The notes beneath the pieces are model-generated. The model was given only the letters and a program-made list of their open reading frames with translations. It had not been told where the DNA came from and ran no database searches. The translations under genes and the position numbers were made by a program. Shown piece after piece: positions 57,038 through 64,000 of a stretch of DNA of 64,000 nt. Position 1 is the stretch's first letter. The number at the start of each line of letters is the position of its first letter. Origin of the DNA: Tenacibaculum sp. (GTDB lineage: Bacteria > Bacteroidota > Bacteroidia > Flavobacteriales > Flavobacteriaceae); the NCBI GenBank assembly GCA_018456245.1, contig JAGYHQ010000001.1:1-64000 (forward strand). The letters run 5' to 3'.

Positions 57038-58342
57038 TTAAAAGGCATTAGTGTAAAAATCTAATAATTTTAAACTAAAAATATAATTATACTTTGCTTG
57101 AATTAAAGAGCTTTGAGCATTTACGTAATTATTTCTAACCCTGTTTAAATCATAAATTGTTGTTCTTCCTGCTGAAAAACTTTTTTGAGCAAAATCATAA
57201 GATAATTTTGCCAATTTTTCACTTTCTAAAAAGGCTAAATATTTTTCATAATTAGAATTAATATTAAAATAAATGGTTTGTATTTGTTGTTTTAACTTCT
57301 GTTTTTTTAATGTTAAATTGTTAGATGCTAATTGTTCTTTTTTTCTAAACTGTTTAATTTGTAAATTAGTTATCCCTTTATTAAAAATAGGTATTTGAAT
57401 ATTAATCCCTACTTTTTGTATAAAATTATTATCATATTGTTTATGAAAATCAATTTGTTTTTTGTGGAAATTATCTAAATAATTAGTAGAAACACCAGTA
57501 GTTAAATGAACTGATGGATAAAGATTTGTTTTAATAATTTCAGTTTGTTTTTTAGCTGAAAGAACACTAAGTTCGGCAGACTTTATATCAGGTTGATTTT
57601 TGTATGCTAAATTTAGCTTTTCATCTATTGGTTTTAGCTGGTGATGTAAAGAATTAGGTATTATAATATCTTCTATATCAAATGTTTTATAATTATCTAA
57701 TTGTAAAGTAATTGCTAAATTAAAAAGAGAACGATTAATGTCTATTTCAGCATTTTTTTGCTTCTGTTTTTCTCGTGCTAAATTAGCAAATGCTTCTACT
57801 TCTACAATTTTTGCTGTAGTTCCTATTTTGGTTGTTTTTTTAGCTCTTTCTAAAATTTTTTCTGAATTTAAAACGGACTCGTCAGCTATTTTTTTAACTT
57901 CTTTTTTTAATAAAATTTGTAAATATTGCTGAATAATTTGCAACCTTATTTTATTTTTAATTTGTTTCAAATCATAATCTGTAGCAGATAAATCATACTC
58001 ATTTTTTTCAATATTTTTATTAACTTTACCTGCATTAAAAACTAATAGTTGAGTGTTTAATGATAAATTATTAGAAAATAAATCATTCCTCATATGTTCT
58101 TCCTGAGGTGTTTTAAGCGTTCCAAATTGAAAATTATTGGTAATATTTCCTGTAATATTAGGTAAATATTCTCTTTTAGCAATCTTTACATTTTGTAATT
58201 GAATTTCTTTATTATACTTTCCTCCAATTACTTCTAAATTATTTTCAAATGCATAATTAAAACATTCTTCTAAACTCCATTTCTTTTGTGCATTAAGAAA
58301 TGAACAACAACTTAAAAATATTATACAACAAACCTTTTTCAT
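57038..58342 (-). CDS. TolC family outer-membrane channel of the peptide exporter
   Basis: A 434-residue outer-membrane efflux protein with signal peptide (KKVCCIIFLSCCSFLNAQK). It has two copies of the OEP pattern with long helices (TDYDLKQIKNKIRLQIIQQYLQILLKKEVKK..., and KKQTEIIKTNLYPSVHLTTGV). The start is the ATG at 58342; the track's first codon is a TTG. It lies 12 nt after the C39-ABC exporter on the same strand. With the HlyD adaptor and the ABC exporter it completes a type I secretion conduit across both membranes, here probably for the short GG-leader peptides at 62.9-63.4 kb. Confidence 0.9.
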   Translation of the reverse strand: MKKVCCIIFLSCCSFLNAQKKWSLEECFNYAFENNLEVIGGKYNKEIQLQNVKIAKREYLPNITGNITNNFQFGTLKTPQEEHMRNDLFSNNLSLNTQLLVFNAGKVNKNIEKNEYDLSATDYDLKQIKNKIRLQIIQQYLQILLKKEVKKIADESVLNSEKILERAKKTTKIGTTAKIVEVEAFANLAREKQKQKNAEIDINRSLFNLAITLQLDNYKTFDIEDIIIPNSLHHQLKPIDEKLNLAYKNQPDIKSAELSVLSAKKQTEIIKTNLYPSVHLTTGVSTNYLDNFHKKQIDFHKQYDNNFIQKVGINIQIPIFNKGITNLQIKQFRKKEQLASNNLTLKKQKLKQQIQTIYFNINSNYEKYLAFLESEKLAKLSYDFAQKSFSAGRTTIYDLNRVRNNYVNAQSSLIQAKYNYIFSLKLLDFYTNAF

Positions 58343-58353
58343 CAAACTTTTTT

Positions 58354-60510
58354 CTAATTAATTGAAACACTTTGCTTGTCCCACATTGTTTTATAAACCG
58401 AATTTTTAGATAATAATTTGTGATGAGTTCCTTCCTCAATAACTTTTCCTTCTTTAAGAACTAAAATTTTATCCGACTGAGCAATTGTACTTAACCTATG
58501 AGCAATTACAATCATTGTTTTACCTTGGCTTTTAAATTCGTTTAAAGTTTTTTGAATTACTTGTTCAGATGCTGTGTCTAACGAGGAGGTTGCTTCATCT
58601 AAAATTAAAATTTCAGGATTTTTATATAAAGCCCTGGCAATAGCAATACGCTGTTTTTGCCCCCCAGAGAGCAGAGCTCCATTTTCTCCAAGATAAGTTT
58701 GAAATCCGTCAGGAAGTTTTTCAATAAAATCCAAAATATCTAACTTTTTGGTAAGTTCAATAATACGTTGATGATTTGGAAAATCTTCTCCTAAAGCAAT
58801 ATTTTCTATTACATTACCCGAAAATAAATCAATTTGTTGAGGAACTACAGAAATCAAATTTCGTAAAGAATAATTTGAAATATAATTAACATCATAATCG
58901 CCAATCATTATTTTCCCTGATTTTAGGGTGTATAAATTTTGTAATAAGGCGGCTAAAGTTGTTTTTCCACTACCACTTTCTCCAACAATAGCAGTAGTTT
59001 TTCCTTTTTCTATTAGGCAATTAAAATCATCAAAAACATCAACCCTACTTCCATAACTAAAACTTACTTCCTTAAACTGAATATCACCAATTGCATCAGG
59101 TGTTAAGTCCATTTTATCCGTATTTTCTTCTCGTTCCAAATCCATAATTTCAAATAAACGGTCAGCGGCAATTAAAGCATTTTGTATGGTTTTATTCATT
59201 CCTATTAATTGAGAAATTGGGCTAGTAAAATAACCTATTAAAGCATAAAAAGACATTAGCTCCCCAGGGGTAATTTCTCTATCAATTACATATCCTGCAC
59301 CTACCCAAAGCAGTACAATTGTAAAAATTCTTGATAAAAATTCTGATGAATTTTGAGAGAATAAAGAATTTAAAATAGATTTATAAAAAGTTTTTAATAA
59401 AATAGAAAAACGATTATCCGTTTTATTATTAGCGAAAACCTCTACACCAAATTGTTTAATAGTTCTCACTGCTGTAATAGATTCTACCAAATGAGACTCT
59501 AATTCAGCACTTTCTTCCATTAATCTTCGTTCTACTTTTTTATTTAATTTGTTAGTTACCCAATATACTAAAAAATACAATGGTACAACTAAAACCATTA
59601 TTATTGCCAACTTCCAATAATACGAAAACATTAAAGCGAATGAGAAAATAACAATAAAAATATTAACAAATATTTGTATAGATACATCATTAATAAAAGC
59701 TCTAATTTTTACAGCATCATTTACACGAGAAATAATTTCCCCTACTTTCATTGTATCAAAAAAGCGTTGGGGTAATGAGAGTAGATGTTTATAGTAACCT
59801 AAAATTAAATATTTATCCATTTTTTGCCCCGTTTGTAAAACAAAAATACTTTTCATTACTCCTATAAATATTTGAAATAAAAGAATAACAATCATTCCTA
59901 AAGAAAGTAAATTTAATAATCTTCTATTACCGTCAATTAAAACATAATCGGTTATTTTTTCAATATAAATAGAAGTGGAAAGCCCTAAAATAGTATAAAT
60001 TAAAGCACCTACTAACGCTTGTAATAAAACACTTTTATGTGGCTGTACCAAGTTCCAAAATCTACTATAAATACTAGTGCTTTCATCTTTTTGCTGAAAA
60101 TATTCATTAGGCTGTAAAAGTACTAAAACACCAGTCCAAATTTTTGAAAAATCCTCAATGGTATATTCTTCTATTTTTCCGTATGCAGGATTCATTACAA
60201 AAACTTTTCCTTTTGCTACTTTATAAATAACTACAAAATGATGATATTGCTGATTAACTACAGTATGAGCAATTGCAGGAAGTGGAATGTTAGGTAAAGC
60301 ATCAACTCCACCCTTTACACCTTTGGCATTAAAGCCTAATTTTTCCAAACCTTGTACCAAGCCTAAAACATTTGTTCCTCTTGTATCAGTATGACAAAGT
60401 TGACGAATTTTGGCAATAGGCATTTTTACCCCATAATGTGCTGAAACAGATGCTAAGCAAGCCGCCCCACAATCTTTAATATCGTGTTGTTTTATTAAAA
60501 TATCTTTCAT
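58354..60510 (-). CDS. C39 peptidase-containing ABC exporter (bacteriocin processing)
   Basis: A 718-residue inner-membrane exporter. Residues about 1-135 are a C39 cysteine peptidase: catalytic Cys in IKQHDIKDCGAACLASVSAHYG and His/Asp in YHHFVVIYKV...VMNPAYG, which cuts leaders after a double glycine. Six helices follow (about 160-430), and then an ATPase with Walker A VGESGSGKTTLAALL, signature LLSGGQKQRIAIARA and Walker B ILILDEATSSLD. It cleaves the leader and exports the mature peptide. The likely substrates are the precursors at 62.9 and 63.2-63.4 kb, which have matching leaders. It was probably once directly downstream of hlyD, now separated by an inserted element. Confidence 0.93.
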   Translation of the reverse strand: MKDILIKQHDIKDCGAACLASVSAHYGVKMPIAKIRQLCHTDTRGTNVLGLVQGLEKLGFNAKGVKGGVDALPNIPLPAIAHTVVNQQYHHFVVIYKVAKGKVFVMNPAYGKIEEYTIEDFSKIWTGVLVLLQPNEYFQQKDESTSIYSRFWNLVQPHKSVLLQALVGALIYTILGLSTSIYIEKITDYVLIDGNRRLLNLLSLGMIVILLFQIFIGVMKSIFVLQTGQKMDKYLILGYYKHLLSLPQRFFDTMKVGEIISRVNDAVKIRAFINDVSIQIFVNIFIVIFSFALMFSYYWKLAIIMVLVVPLYFLVYWVTNKLNKKVERRLMEESAELESHLVESITAVRTIKQFGVEVFANNKTDNRFSILLKTFYKSILNSLFSQNSSEFLSRIFTIVLLWVGAGYVIDREITPGELMSFYALIGYFTSPISQLIGMNKTIQNALIAADRLFEIMDLEREENTDKMDLTPDAIGDIQFKEVSFSYGSRVDVFDDFNCLIEKGKTTAIVGESGSGKTTLAALLQNLYTLKSGKIMIGDYDVNYISNYSLRNLISVVPQQIDLFSGNVIENIALGEDFPNHQRIIELTKKLDILDFIEKLPDGFQTYLGENGALLSGGQKQRIAIARALYKNPEILILDEATSSLDTASEQVIQKTLNEFKSQGKTMIVIAHRLSTIAQSDKILVLKEGKVIEEGTHHKLLSKNSVYKTMWDKQSVSIN

Positions 60511-60518
60511 TTTCTTTA

Positions 60519-60582
60519 ATTAGGAATTAGAAATTAGTAGTTAGCAATTTCTAATTACTGACTACTAATTGCTAATTAATTC
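60519..60582. repeat. AATTAG-rich palindromic repeat, left flank of the IVP-like gene
   Basis: The stretch reads as short alternating units (ATTAGAAATTAG, GTTAGCAATT, CTACTAATTGCTAATTAATT) that pair with each other. A matching block lies on the other side of the four-helix-bundle gene (about 60997-61060). Such runs are known to surround IVP-type genes in Bacteroidetes. Confidence 0.7.
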
Positions 60583-60639
60583 ATATTTTTACACCATAAA
60601 TTACTCATTTCTAATTGCTCATTTCTAACTACTGATTGT

Positions 60640-61002
60640 ATGAATAAAGTTTTACACGTAAAATCTAAAAAAATTGCCATTCGTATTATTAATTTATATA
60701 AATTTTTGATTGAGAATAAGAAAGAATTTATTTTATAAAAACAACTTTTAAGGAGTGGTACCGCCATAGGGGCTTTAATAAAAGAAAGTGAATTTGCCCA
60801 AAGCAAAAAAGACTTTCTTAATAAATTGTACATCGCATTAAAAGAAGCAAATGAAAGTTTATATTGGTTAGAATTACTATCTGAAACAACATACATTAAT
60901 CCAGCAGAATTCAAATCACTTTCAAAAGATAATACCGAACTTATAAAACTTCTTGTATCCATAACAAAAACTTTAAAAACACAATTGGGAATTAAGAATT
61001 AG
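60640..61002 (+). pseudogene. Four-helix-bundle (23S rRNA-intervening-sequence type) protein gene with one in-frame stop
   Basis: Reading the plus strand from the ATG at 60640 gives VLHVKSKKIAIRIINLYKFLIENKKEFIL, a TAA at 60736-60738, and then in the same frame KQLLRSGTAIGALIKESEFAQSKKDFLNKLYIALKEANESLYWLELL, ending at a TAG at 61000. This is the four-helix-bundle family (TIGR02436-like), and the expected length of about 120 codons is kept. The single stop falls between helix 1 and the RSGxxIGA motif where family members have a serine or similar. It is on the opposite strand from the flanking operon, between AATTAG palindromes. Either a pseudogene or readthrough; the track's minus-strand ORF here is a shadow. 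Confidence 0.8.
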
Positions 61003-61060
61003 CAATTAGTAGTTAGGAATTAGAAATTACTAATTGTTAACTACTAATTGCTAATTAATT
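60997..61060. repeat. AATTAG-rich palindromic repeat, right flank of the IVP-like gene
   Basis: Reads AATTAGCAATTAGTAGTT then AACTACTAATTGCTAATTAATT, a palindrome, with a middle AATTAGAAATT. It supplies the last codons and TAG stop of the hlyD gene (KLISN then stop at 61044-61046) and the last codons of the four-helix-bundle gene. It resembles the block at 60519-60582. Confidence 0.7.
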
Positions 61061-62132
61061 TAGGGTTTAACCAATCATCTACTCGGTCAAACAATAATTG
61101 CCATAATGTTCTATCAATAAGATGAAAACGAGTAGTTAATGTCATTCCTTTACCTATTTGCCCTTTATAACCATTTTTAAGTTGCAAATAATCTTTATCC
61201 ATTGTGCAAAGCACACGGAAAAAAGCCTCCCCTGTTTGTTTATTAACCGTAATATTTTGGTTTATTTCTTTTACACTCCCCTCTAATAGCCCCCATTGAT
61301 TATAATTATAAGTATCTACTTGAAATTTTACTTTTTGTTTTAGGTTAATAAACCCAATATCTTTTGGAGATACAAAACACTCTACCACCAAAGATTCTTC
61401 TGGTGAAATTTCACCTACACTTTGCCCTTGTATTATAAAATTATTTTTTTGAAGACCTGAAAAATTAACCAATCTACCCGAAATAGGAGCAGTAATAACG
61501 TAATTTTTTTGTTGTTGGGTTATTTTAGTAATCTCAGAATTTAACGAACGAAGTTGCCGTTCTACTTGCCTCTTTTGGGTTTGCCATTGTGCCATTTGTT
61601 GTTCTTTAATACTTGTAACTTGGCGGGTAAGCCCCTTGTAATTATAATAAAACTTGTCATACTCTGCTTTGGGTATAACGCCTTGTTCGTACAAAAGTTT
61701 GGCTCTGTCATAATCTTTTTTTGATAAAGACAATTGAGTTTTTACTTGTGCTATTTTTTCTTGCATTGCAGAAAGTTCTTTTTGGTATTGCCCTGTTTGT
61801 AAGCCTTTATAATTATTTTTAGTTAATTTGTTAAGGTCATTAAGTTGGGCTTTAAAATCACTTAATTGGTTTTGTTGTAACGTTTTTTGTGTAACCAATT
61901 GCTCAGAAATAACAACAAAAAGTGTGTCTCCTTTAGTTATTTTTTGGTTATTTTTTAACAAGTTACAAAATACAACTCTTCCGCTAACCACTGCATTAAT
62001 TTTAGTATTTTCAGTAATAGAACGCACCGTACCACGAGAAGAAGAAGTAACAGGAATATTTATAAAAGGCAACAAAATAAAAATTGCTATGATGAATAGC
62101 AATGATGATATATAAATAATCTTTTGAGACAT
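61044..62132 (-). CDS. HlyD family adaptor of the peptide exporter
   Basis: A 362-residue membrane-fusion protein. One N-terminal anchor (IIYISSLLFIIAIFILLPFINIPV) is followed by a split biotinyl-lipoyl domain (GTVRSITENTKINAVVSGRVVFCN and TAPISGRLVNFSG), a long coiled-coil hairpin (LQQNQLSDFKAQLNDLNKL...VERQLRSLNSEITKITQQQ) and a beta-barrel part (GEISPEESLVVECFVSPKDIGFI). It links the C39-ABC exporter to the TolC channel. Its stop and last few codons lie within the AATTAG repeat, so the C-terminus may be altered by the insertion. The CPBP gene is 39 nt upstream. Confidence 0.9.
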   Translation of the reverse strand: MSQKIIYISSLLFIIAIFILLPFINIPVTSSSRGTVRSITENTKINAVVSGRVVFCNLLKNNQKITKGDTLFVVISEQLVTQKTLQQNQLSDFKAQLNDLNKLTKNNYKGLQTGQYQKELSAMQEKIAQVKTQLSLSKKDYDRAKLLYEQGVIPKAEYDKFYYNYKGLTRQVTSIKEQQMAQWQTQKRQVERQLRSLNSEITKITQQQKNYVITAPISGRLVNFSGLQKNNFIIQGQSVGEISPEESLVVECFVSPKDIGFINLKQKVKFQVDTYNYNQWGLLEGSVKEINQNITVNKQTGEAFFRVLCTMDKDYLQLKNGYKGQIGKGMTLTTRFHLIDRTLWQLLFDRVDDWLNPKLISN

Positions 62133-62171
62133 AATTAACTTTATTTACTCATCTTTTCCTATAAAAATAGG

Positions 62172-62783
62172 TTAATGGTATAAAATATGATTTAAAATTA
62201 ATGTAAATAAATTATCCAATGAATGTAATAAAATAGCATGAAGAATACCAAAATTAACCCTTAAATATATTAAACAAATAGATACAGGAACATAAGTAAT
62301 AAATAAAATAAGAATTTTTTGATATGAATTGATAGATTCATCATCAAGATAAAATGTATGACAAAGACTAAAAATTAAACAATTTATAATCCACCAAAAG
62401 ATTTTATTATTCTCATAAACTAATTCTAAATTTTTAATATTTCTTATAAACAAAAAAACAGCGTAAGAAAAAATTATAAAGGGAATTAAAATCAAATTTT
62501 TAAAATAGTAATAAAATACAATAAAATTAATTATAATAGGCATAAATTGAAATATAATAGCACTATTATTTTTTCTTAACCCAAATCTAAAAAGTATTTC
62601 CTCAACAATAGGTGCTATAACAACAGCAGATATAATAACACCAAAACCTACCTTAGCCCCATTGTAAGGAGAAATTCCCAACCAAATTTTAAAGTTATCT
62701 ACAATTAAATAACCATAGAGTAATGAAAAAATTAAACAAAAAATAAGAATTATAAAGGGGCTTTTAATAATATTTTGTTTCAT
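62172..62783 (-). CDS. CPBP family protein in the bacteriocin locus, possible immunity/processing factor
   Basis: A 203-residue polytopic membrane protein with CPBP motif 1 EEILFRFGLRK, a later CHTFYL (motif 2 His) and LLHSLDNL (motif 3 His). I use the ATG at 62783 (MKQNIIKSPFIILIFCLIF); the track's TTG lies within a terminator-like hairpin. CPBP proteins act as self-immunity proteins for class II bacteriocins in Lactobacillales (PlnI, SkkI types), so its place directly after the precursors suggests that role. This is contextual. It could also be a general protease. Confidence 0.75.
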   Translation of the reverse strand: MKQNIIKSPFIILIFCLIFSLLYGYLIVDNFKIWLGISPYNGAKVGFGVIISAVVIAPIVEEILFRFGLRKNNSAIIFQFMPIIINFIVFYYYFKNLILIPFIIFSYAVFLFIRNIKNLELVYENNKIFWWIINCLIFSLCHTFYLDDESINSYQKILILFITYVPVSICLIYLRVNFGILHAILLHSLDNLFTLILNHILYH

Positions 62784-62805
62784 ACTAAAATTATTTTTTA
62801 ACAAA

Positions 62806-62843
62806 ATTAGGCACAACTTATATACTATTAAATTGTGCCTAAT
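62806..62843 (-). terminator. Hairpin between the peptide genes and the export genes
   Basis: ATTAGGCACAA and its exact complement TTGTGCCTAAT form an 11-bp stem with a 16-nt loop. On the minus strand TTTTG and then an A-run follow. It lies 20 nt past the first precursor's stop and would let the short peptide transcripts end before the CPBP-hlyD-ABC-tolC genes, with readthrough supplying the latter. Confidence 0.6.
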
Positions 62844-62863
62844 ATCTTTTTGAAAGATTAATA

Positions 62864-63001
62864 TTAACCTAACACTACAGATGACTTATCATATCTAAAA
62901 CATTTAGCTATAACCCCAATCCCAACAGCCATGTAATCTAAAAAGTCTTTTCCTCCTTCAATATTAGTTAATTCATCTTTTGATAATTCTCTTAATTCCA
63001 T
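62864..63001 (-). CDS. Double-glycine leader peptide precursor 1 (bacteriocin-like)
   Basis: A 45-residue gene missed by the track. The leader MELRELSKDELTNIEGG has the ELSxxEL..I.GG pattern recognised by C39 peptidases, and the mature part is 28 residues (KDFLDYMAVGIGVIAKCFRYDKS...) with an AVGIG (AxxxG) motif, one Cys and a cationic end. It lies upstream of CPBP, hlyD, C39-ABC and tolC, all on the same strand. The peptide is probably secreted and antibacterial, but a signalling role is equally compatible. Confidence 0.75.
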   Translation of the reverse strand: MELRELSKDELTNIEGGKDFLDYMAVGIGVIAKCFRYDKSSVVLG

Positions 63002-63005
63002 TATA

Positions 63006-63164
63006 TCAATTTAAAAAGTTATTTAATATATTTTTTATATTTAACAAAAATTTATCAATATCCATATGTAATATATTACTAAGTACTGCTACAATAATAA
63101 TCTTAATTATACCTTTAATAATTTTTTTGTATTTTGTATTGTATTCAATGTTAAATATATTCAC
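63006..63164 (-). CDS. Possible very small hydrophobic ORF between the precursors
   Basis: A 52-codon frame with only a GTG start and no ATG before residue 34. The sequence (VNIFNIEYNTKYKKIIKGIIKIIIVAVLSNILHMD...) has one hydrophobic segment and a basic N-terminus. Position between two peptide genes would suit a small immunity protein, but AT-rich DNA gives such frames by chance. It has no homology I recognise. Confidence 0.2.
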   Translation of the reverse strand: MNIFNIEYNTKYKKIIKGIIKIIIVAVLSNILHMDIDKFLLNIKNILNNFLN

Positions 63165-63184
63165 AATAATTAATTATGTTATTA

Positions 63185-63352
63185 CTAAAATGAATTATAT
63201 CCTTCCATAAATGAAGCTCCTAATTCATCAAAATCTTTAGCCATTAATGATCCTACAAAAGCTCCTAATAAAACATACCAAATTCCCCCATCAGTTTTTC
63301 TCATTTCTGTAGCATTCAATTCTTGAACGCCTAAATTACTTAAATTTTTCAT
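63185..63352 (-). CDS. Double-glycine leader peptide precursor 2 (class IIb-like bacteriocin)
   Basis: A 55-residue gene missed by the track. MKNLSNLGVQELNATEMRKTDGG is a leader of the kind seen in Bacteroidetes peptides annotated as class IIb bacteriocins (lactobin A/cerein 7B family), ending in GG. The mature part IWYVLLGAFVGSLMAKDFDELGASFMEGYNSF has a GAFVG (GxxxG) motif, an aromatic hydrophobic start and an acidic C-terminus. It is the promoter-proximal gene of the locus. Export by the C39-ABC/HlyD/TolC set downstream is expected. Confidence 0.82.
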   Translation of the reverse strand: MKNLSNLGVQELNATEMRKTDGGIWYVLLGAFVGSLMAKDFDELGASFMEGYNSF

Positions 63353-63534
63353 AATATATAAAGTTTAATTAGTTAAAAAATATTTTTTGTTAGAAAACAT
63401 AAAATTGTGCACATAATTATGTTTTTGTAACACCTCAAAGATGAGTATATAAAAACAAACTACCTATTCCAAAAATTATAAAAACTATTCTAAAAAGAAT
63501 ATTTTTTAAATTTTTTATATTTAACTAAAAAAAT

Positions 63535-63542
63535 TACCTTTG
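63535..63542 (+). promoter_or_regulatory. Putative -7 box for the XRE regulator gene
   Basis: TACCTTTG matches TAnnTTTG 33 nt before the ATG. The 222-nt divergent region (63353-63574) also holds small palindromes such as CATAATTATG and GTGCAC that might be operators; nothing else is evident there. Confidence 0.45.
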
Positions 63543-63574
63543 TGGGTACTATATATATTATTAGGTAATAAATT

Positions 63575-63931
63575 ATGAATATTGGTACTAAAATAAGACA
63601 ATTAAGAGAGGAAAAACAAATGAGCCAAACAGATTTAGCTTATATGTTAAATATTGAGCAAGCCACCTTATCTAAAATAGAAAGTAACAAAACTGAAAAA
63701 TTAAACTTTTTTACAATTGATAAATTATGCCAAATATTTAATAAAAACTTTGATTATTTTTTACCAACACAAGGAAATACCTATAATGTAGAAACTAATA
63801 ATGGAGTTGTTGTAGGAACTTATAATAATTTTCCCCCAGAATTATTAAATTTAGTAAAAGATATTATACACAACCACGAACAACAAACTCTTAAAATAAA
63901 AGAATTAGAAGAGCAATTAAAGAATAGATAA
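63575..63931 (+). CDS. XRE family helix-turn-helix regulator
   Basis: A 118-residue DNA-binding protein. The HTH (MNIGTKIRQLREEKQMSQTDLAYMLNIEQATLSKIESNKTEKLNFFTIDKLCQIF) occupies the first 60 residues, and the C-terminal part contains a Tyr/Asn-Val-rich middle (NTYNVETNNGVVVGTYNNF) and a helical tail ending in KIKELEEQLKNR. It is divergent from the peptide precursors, so it could regulate them. Many similar XRE genes occur independently in Flavobacteriia, so the link is inferred. The last 69 nt of the window show no gene. Confidence 0.85.
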   Translation: MNIGTKIRQLREEKQMSQTDLAYMLNIEQATLSKIESNKTEKLNFFTIDKLCQIFNKNFDYFLPTQGNTYNVETNNGVVVGTYNNFPPELLNLVKDIIHNHEQQTLKIKELEEQLKNR

Positions 63932-64000
63932 TTTTTAATTTAATCAATAACAAAACTTCTACAAAACATCCAAACTTCCTTTCCCCTCTCTTAAAATTTG

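Noticed and set aside
60576-60962. 128-residue minus-strand ORF
   Set aside because: It is the antisense shadow of the four-helix-bundle gene, which matches a known family on the plus strand.
62980-63210. 76-residue hydrophobic plus-strand ORF
   Set aside because: It begins with TTG, runs antisense to precursor 1's start and overlaps the second precursor's end; AT-rich hydrophobic frames are common by chance.

Overview
The window reads as chromosome of an AT-rich Flavobacteriaceae species, probably marine and close to Tenacibaculum or Polaribacter (an inference). The signs are: A+T of roughly 70% by eye; promoter boxes of the Bacteroidetes type (TTTG at -33, TAnnTTTG at -7); few Shine-Dalgarno sequences; a menaquinone pathway; PafA-type phosphatase; Bacteroidetes-type MlaE/MlaF/MlaD lipid-transport parts; and several protein families largely confined to Bacteroidetes.

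Layout. 1-5957: the 5' part of a giant secreted protein (metzincin protease, transglutaminase, YDG/MBG repeats) running off the left edge. 6.1-8.8 kb: menC, menA and a CPBP membrane protease. 8.9-16.3 kb: a conserved envelope block (two Fe-S proteins, MlaD-type protein, amidase, divergent lptD, ridA). 16.3-20.75 kb: an accessory island in which two genes of unknown role (an LRR-like protein and a large zinc-hook ABC-type ATPase) alternate with three identical 181-bp structured repeats and gene-specific palindromes, like a cassette array. 20.75-27.0 kb: gap-pfkA, a sodium:solute symporter, a PafA-like phosphatase. 26.5-28.5 kb: MlaE/MlaF ABC pair, tRNA-Lys and tRNA-Tyr. 28.6-30.9 kb: DUF389 protein and PPK2. 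31-37.5 kb: a heavy-metal RND efflux cluster with several His-rich proteins. 37.7-57.0 kb: mostly core genes (exonuclease, GH3/beta-lactamase fusion, yaaA, sdaA, TPR protein, MBL hydrolase, manA, idi, prfC, PPIase fusion, YqaE, C1 peptidase, holA, HsdR-N-like protein, glycosyltransferase).

57.0-63.9 kb is a bacteriocin-type peptide production and export locus. Two short double-glycine precursors, absent from the ORF track, are followed on the same strand by a CPBP protease (possible immunity or processing factor), a HlyD adaptor, a C39-peptidase ABC exporter and a TolC protein. A divergent XRE regulator sits upstream. Between the adaptor and exporter genes lies an inserted four-helix-bundle (IVP-type) gene, on the opposite strand, carrying one in-frame stop and flanked by AATTAG-rich palindromes that supply the adaptor's stop codon.

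The most novel-looking parts are the repeat-bounded cassette array at 16.3-20.75 kb, the bacteriocin-like locus with its unannotated peptides, and the transglutaminase apparently nested inside a split YDG repeat of the giant surface protein.
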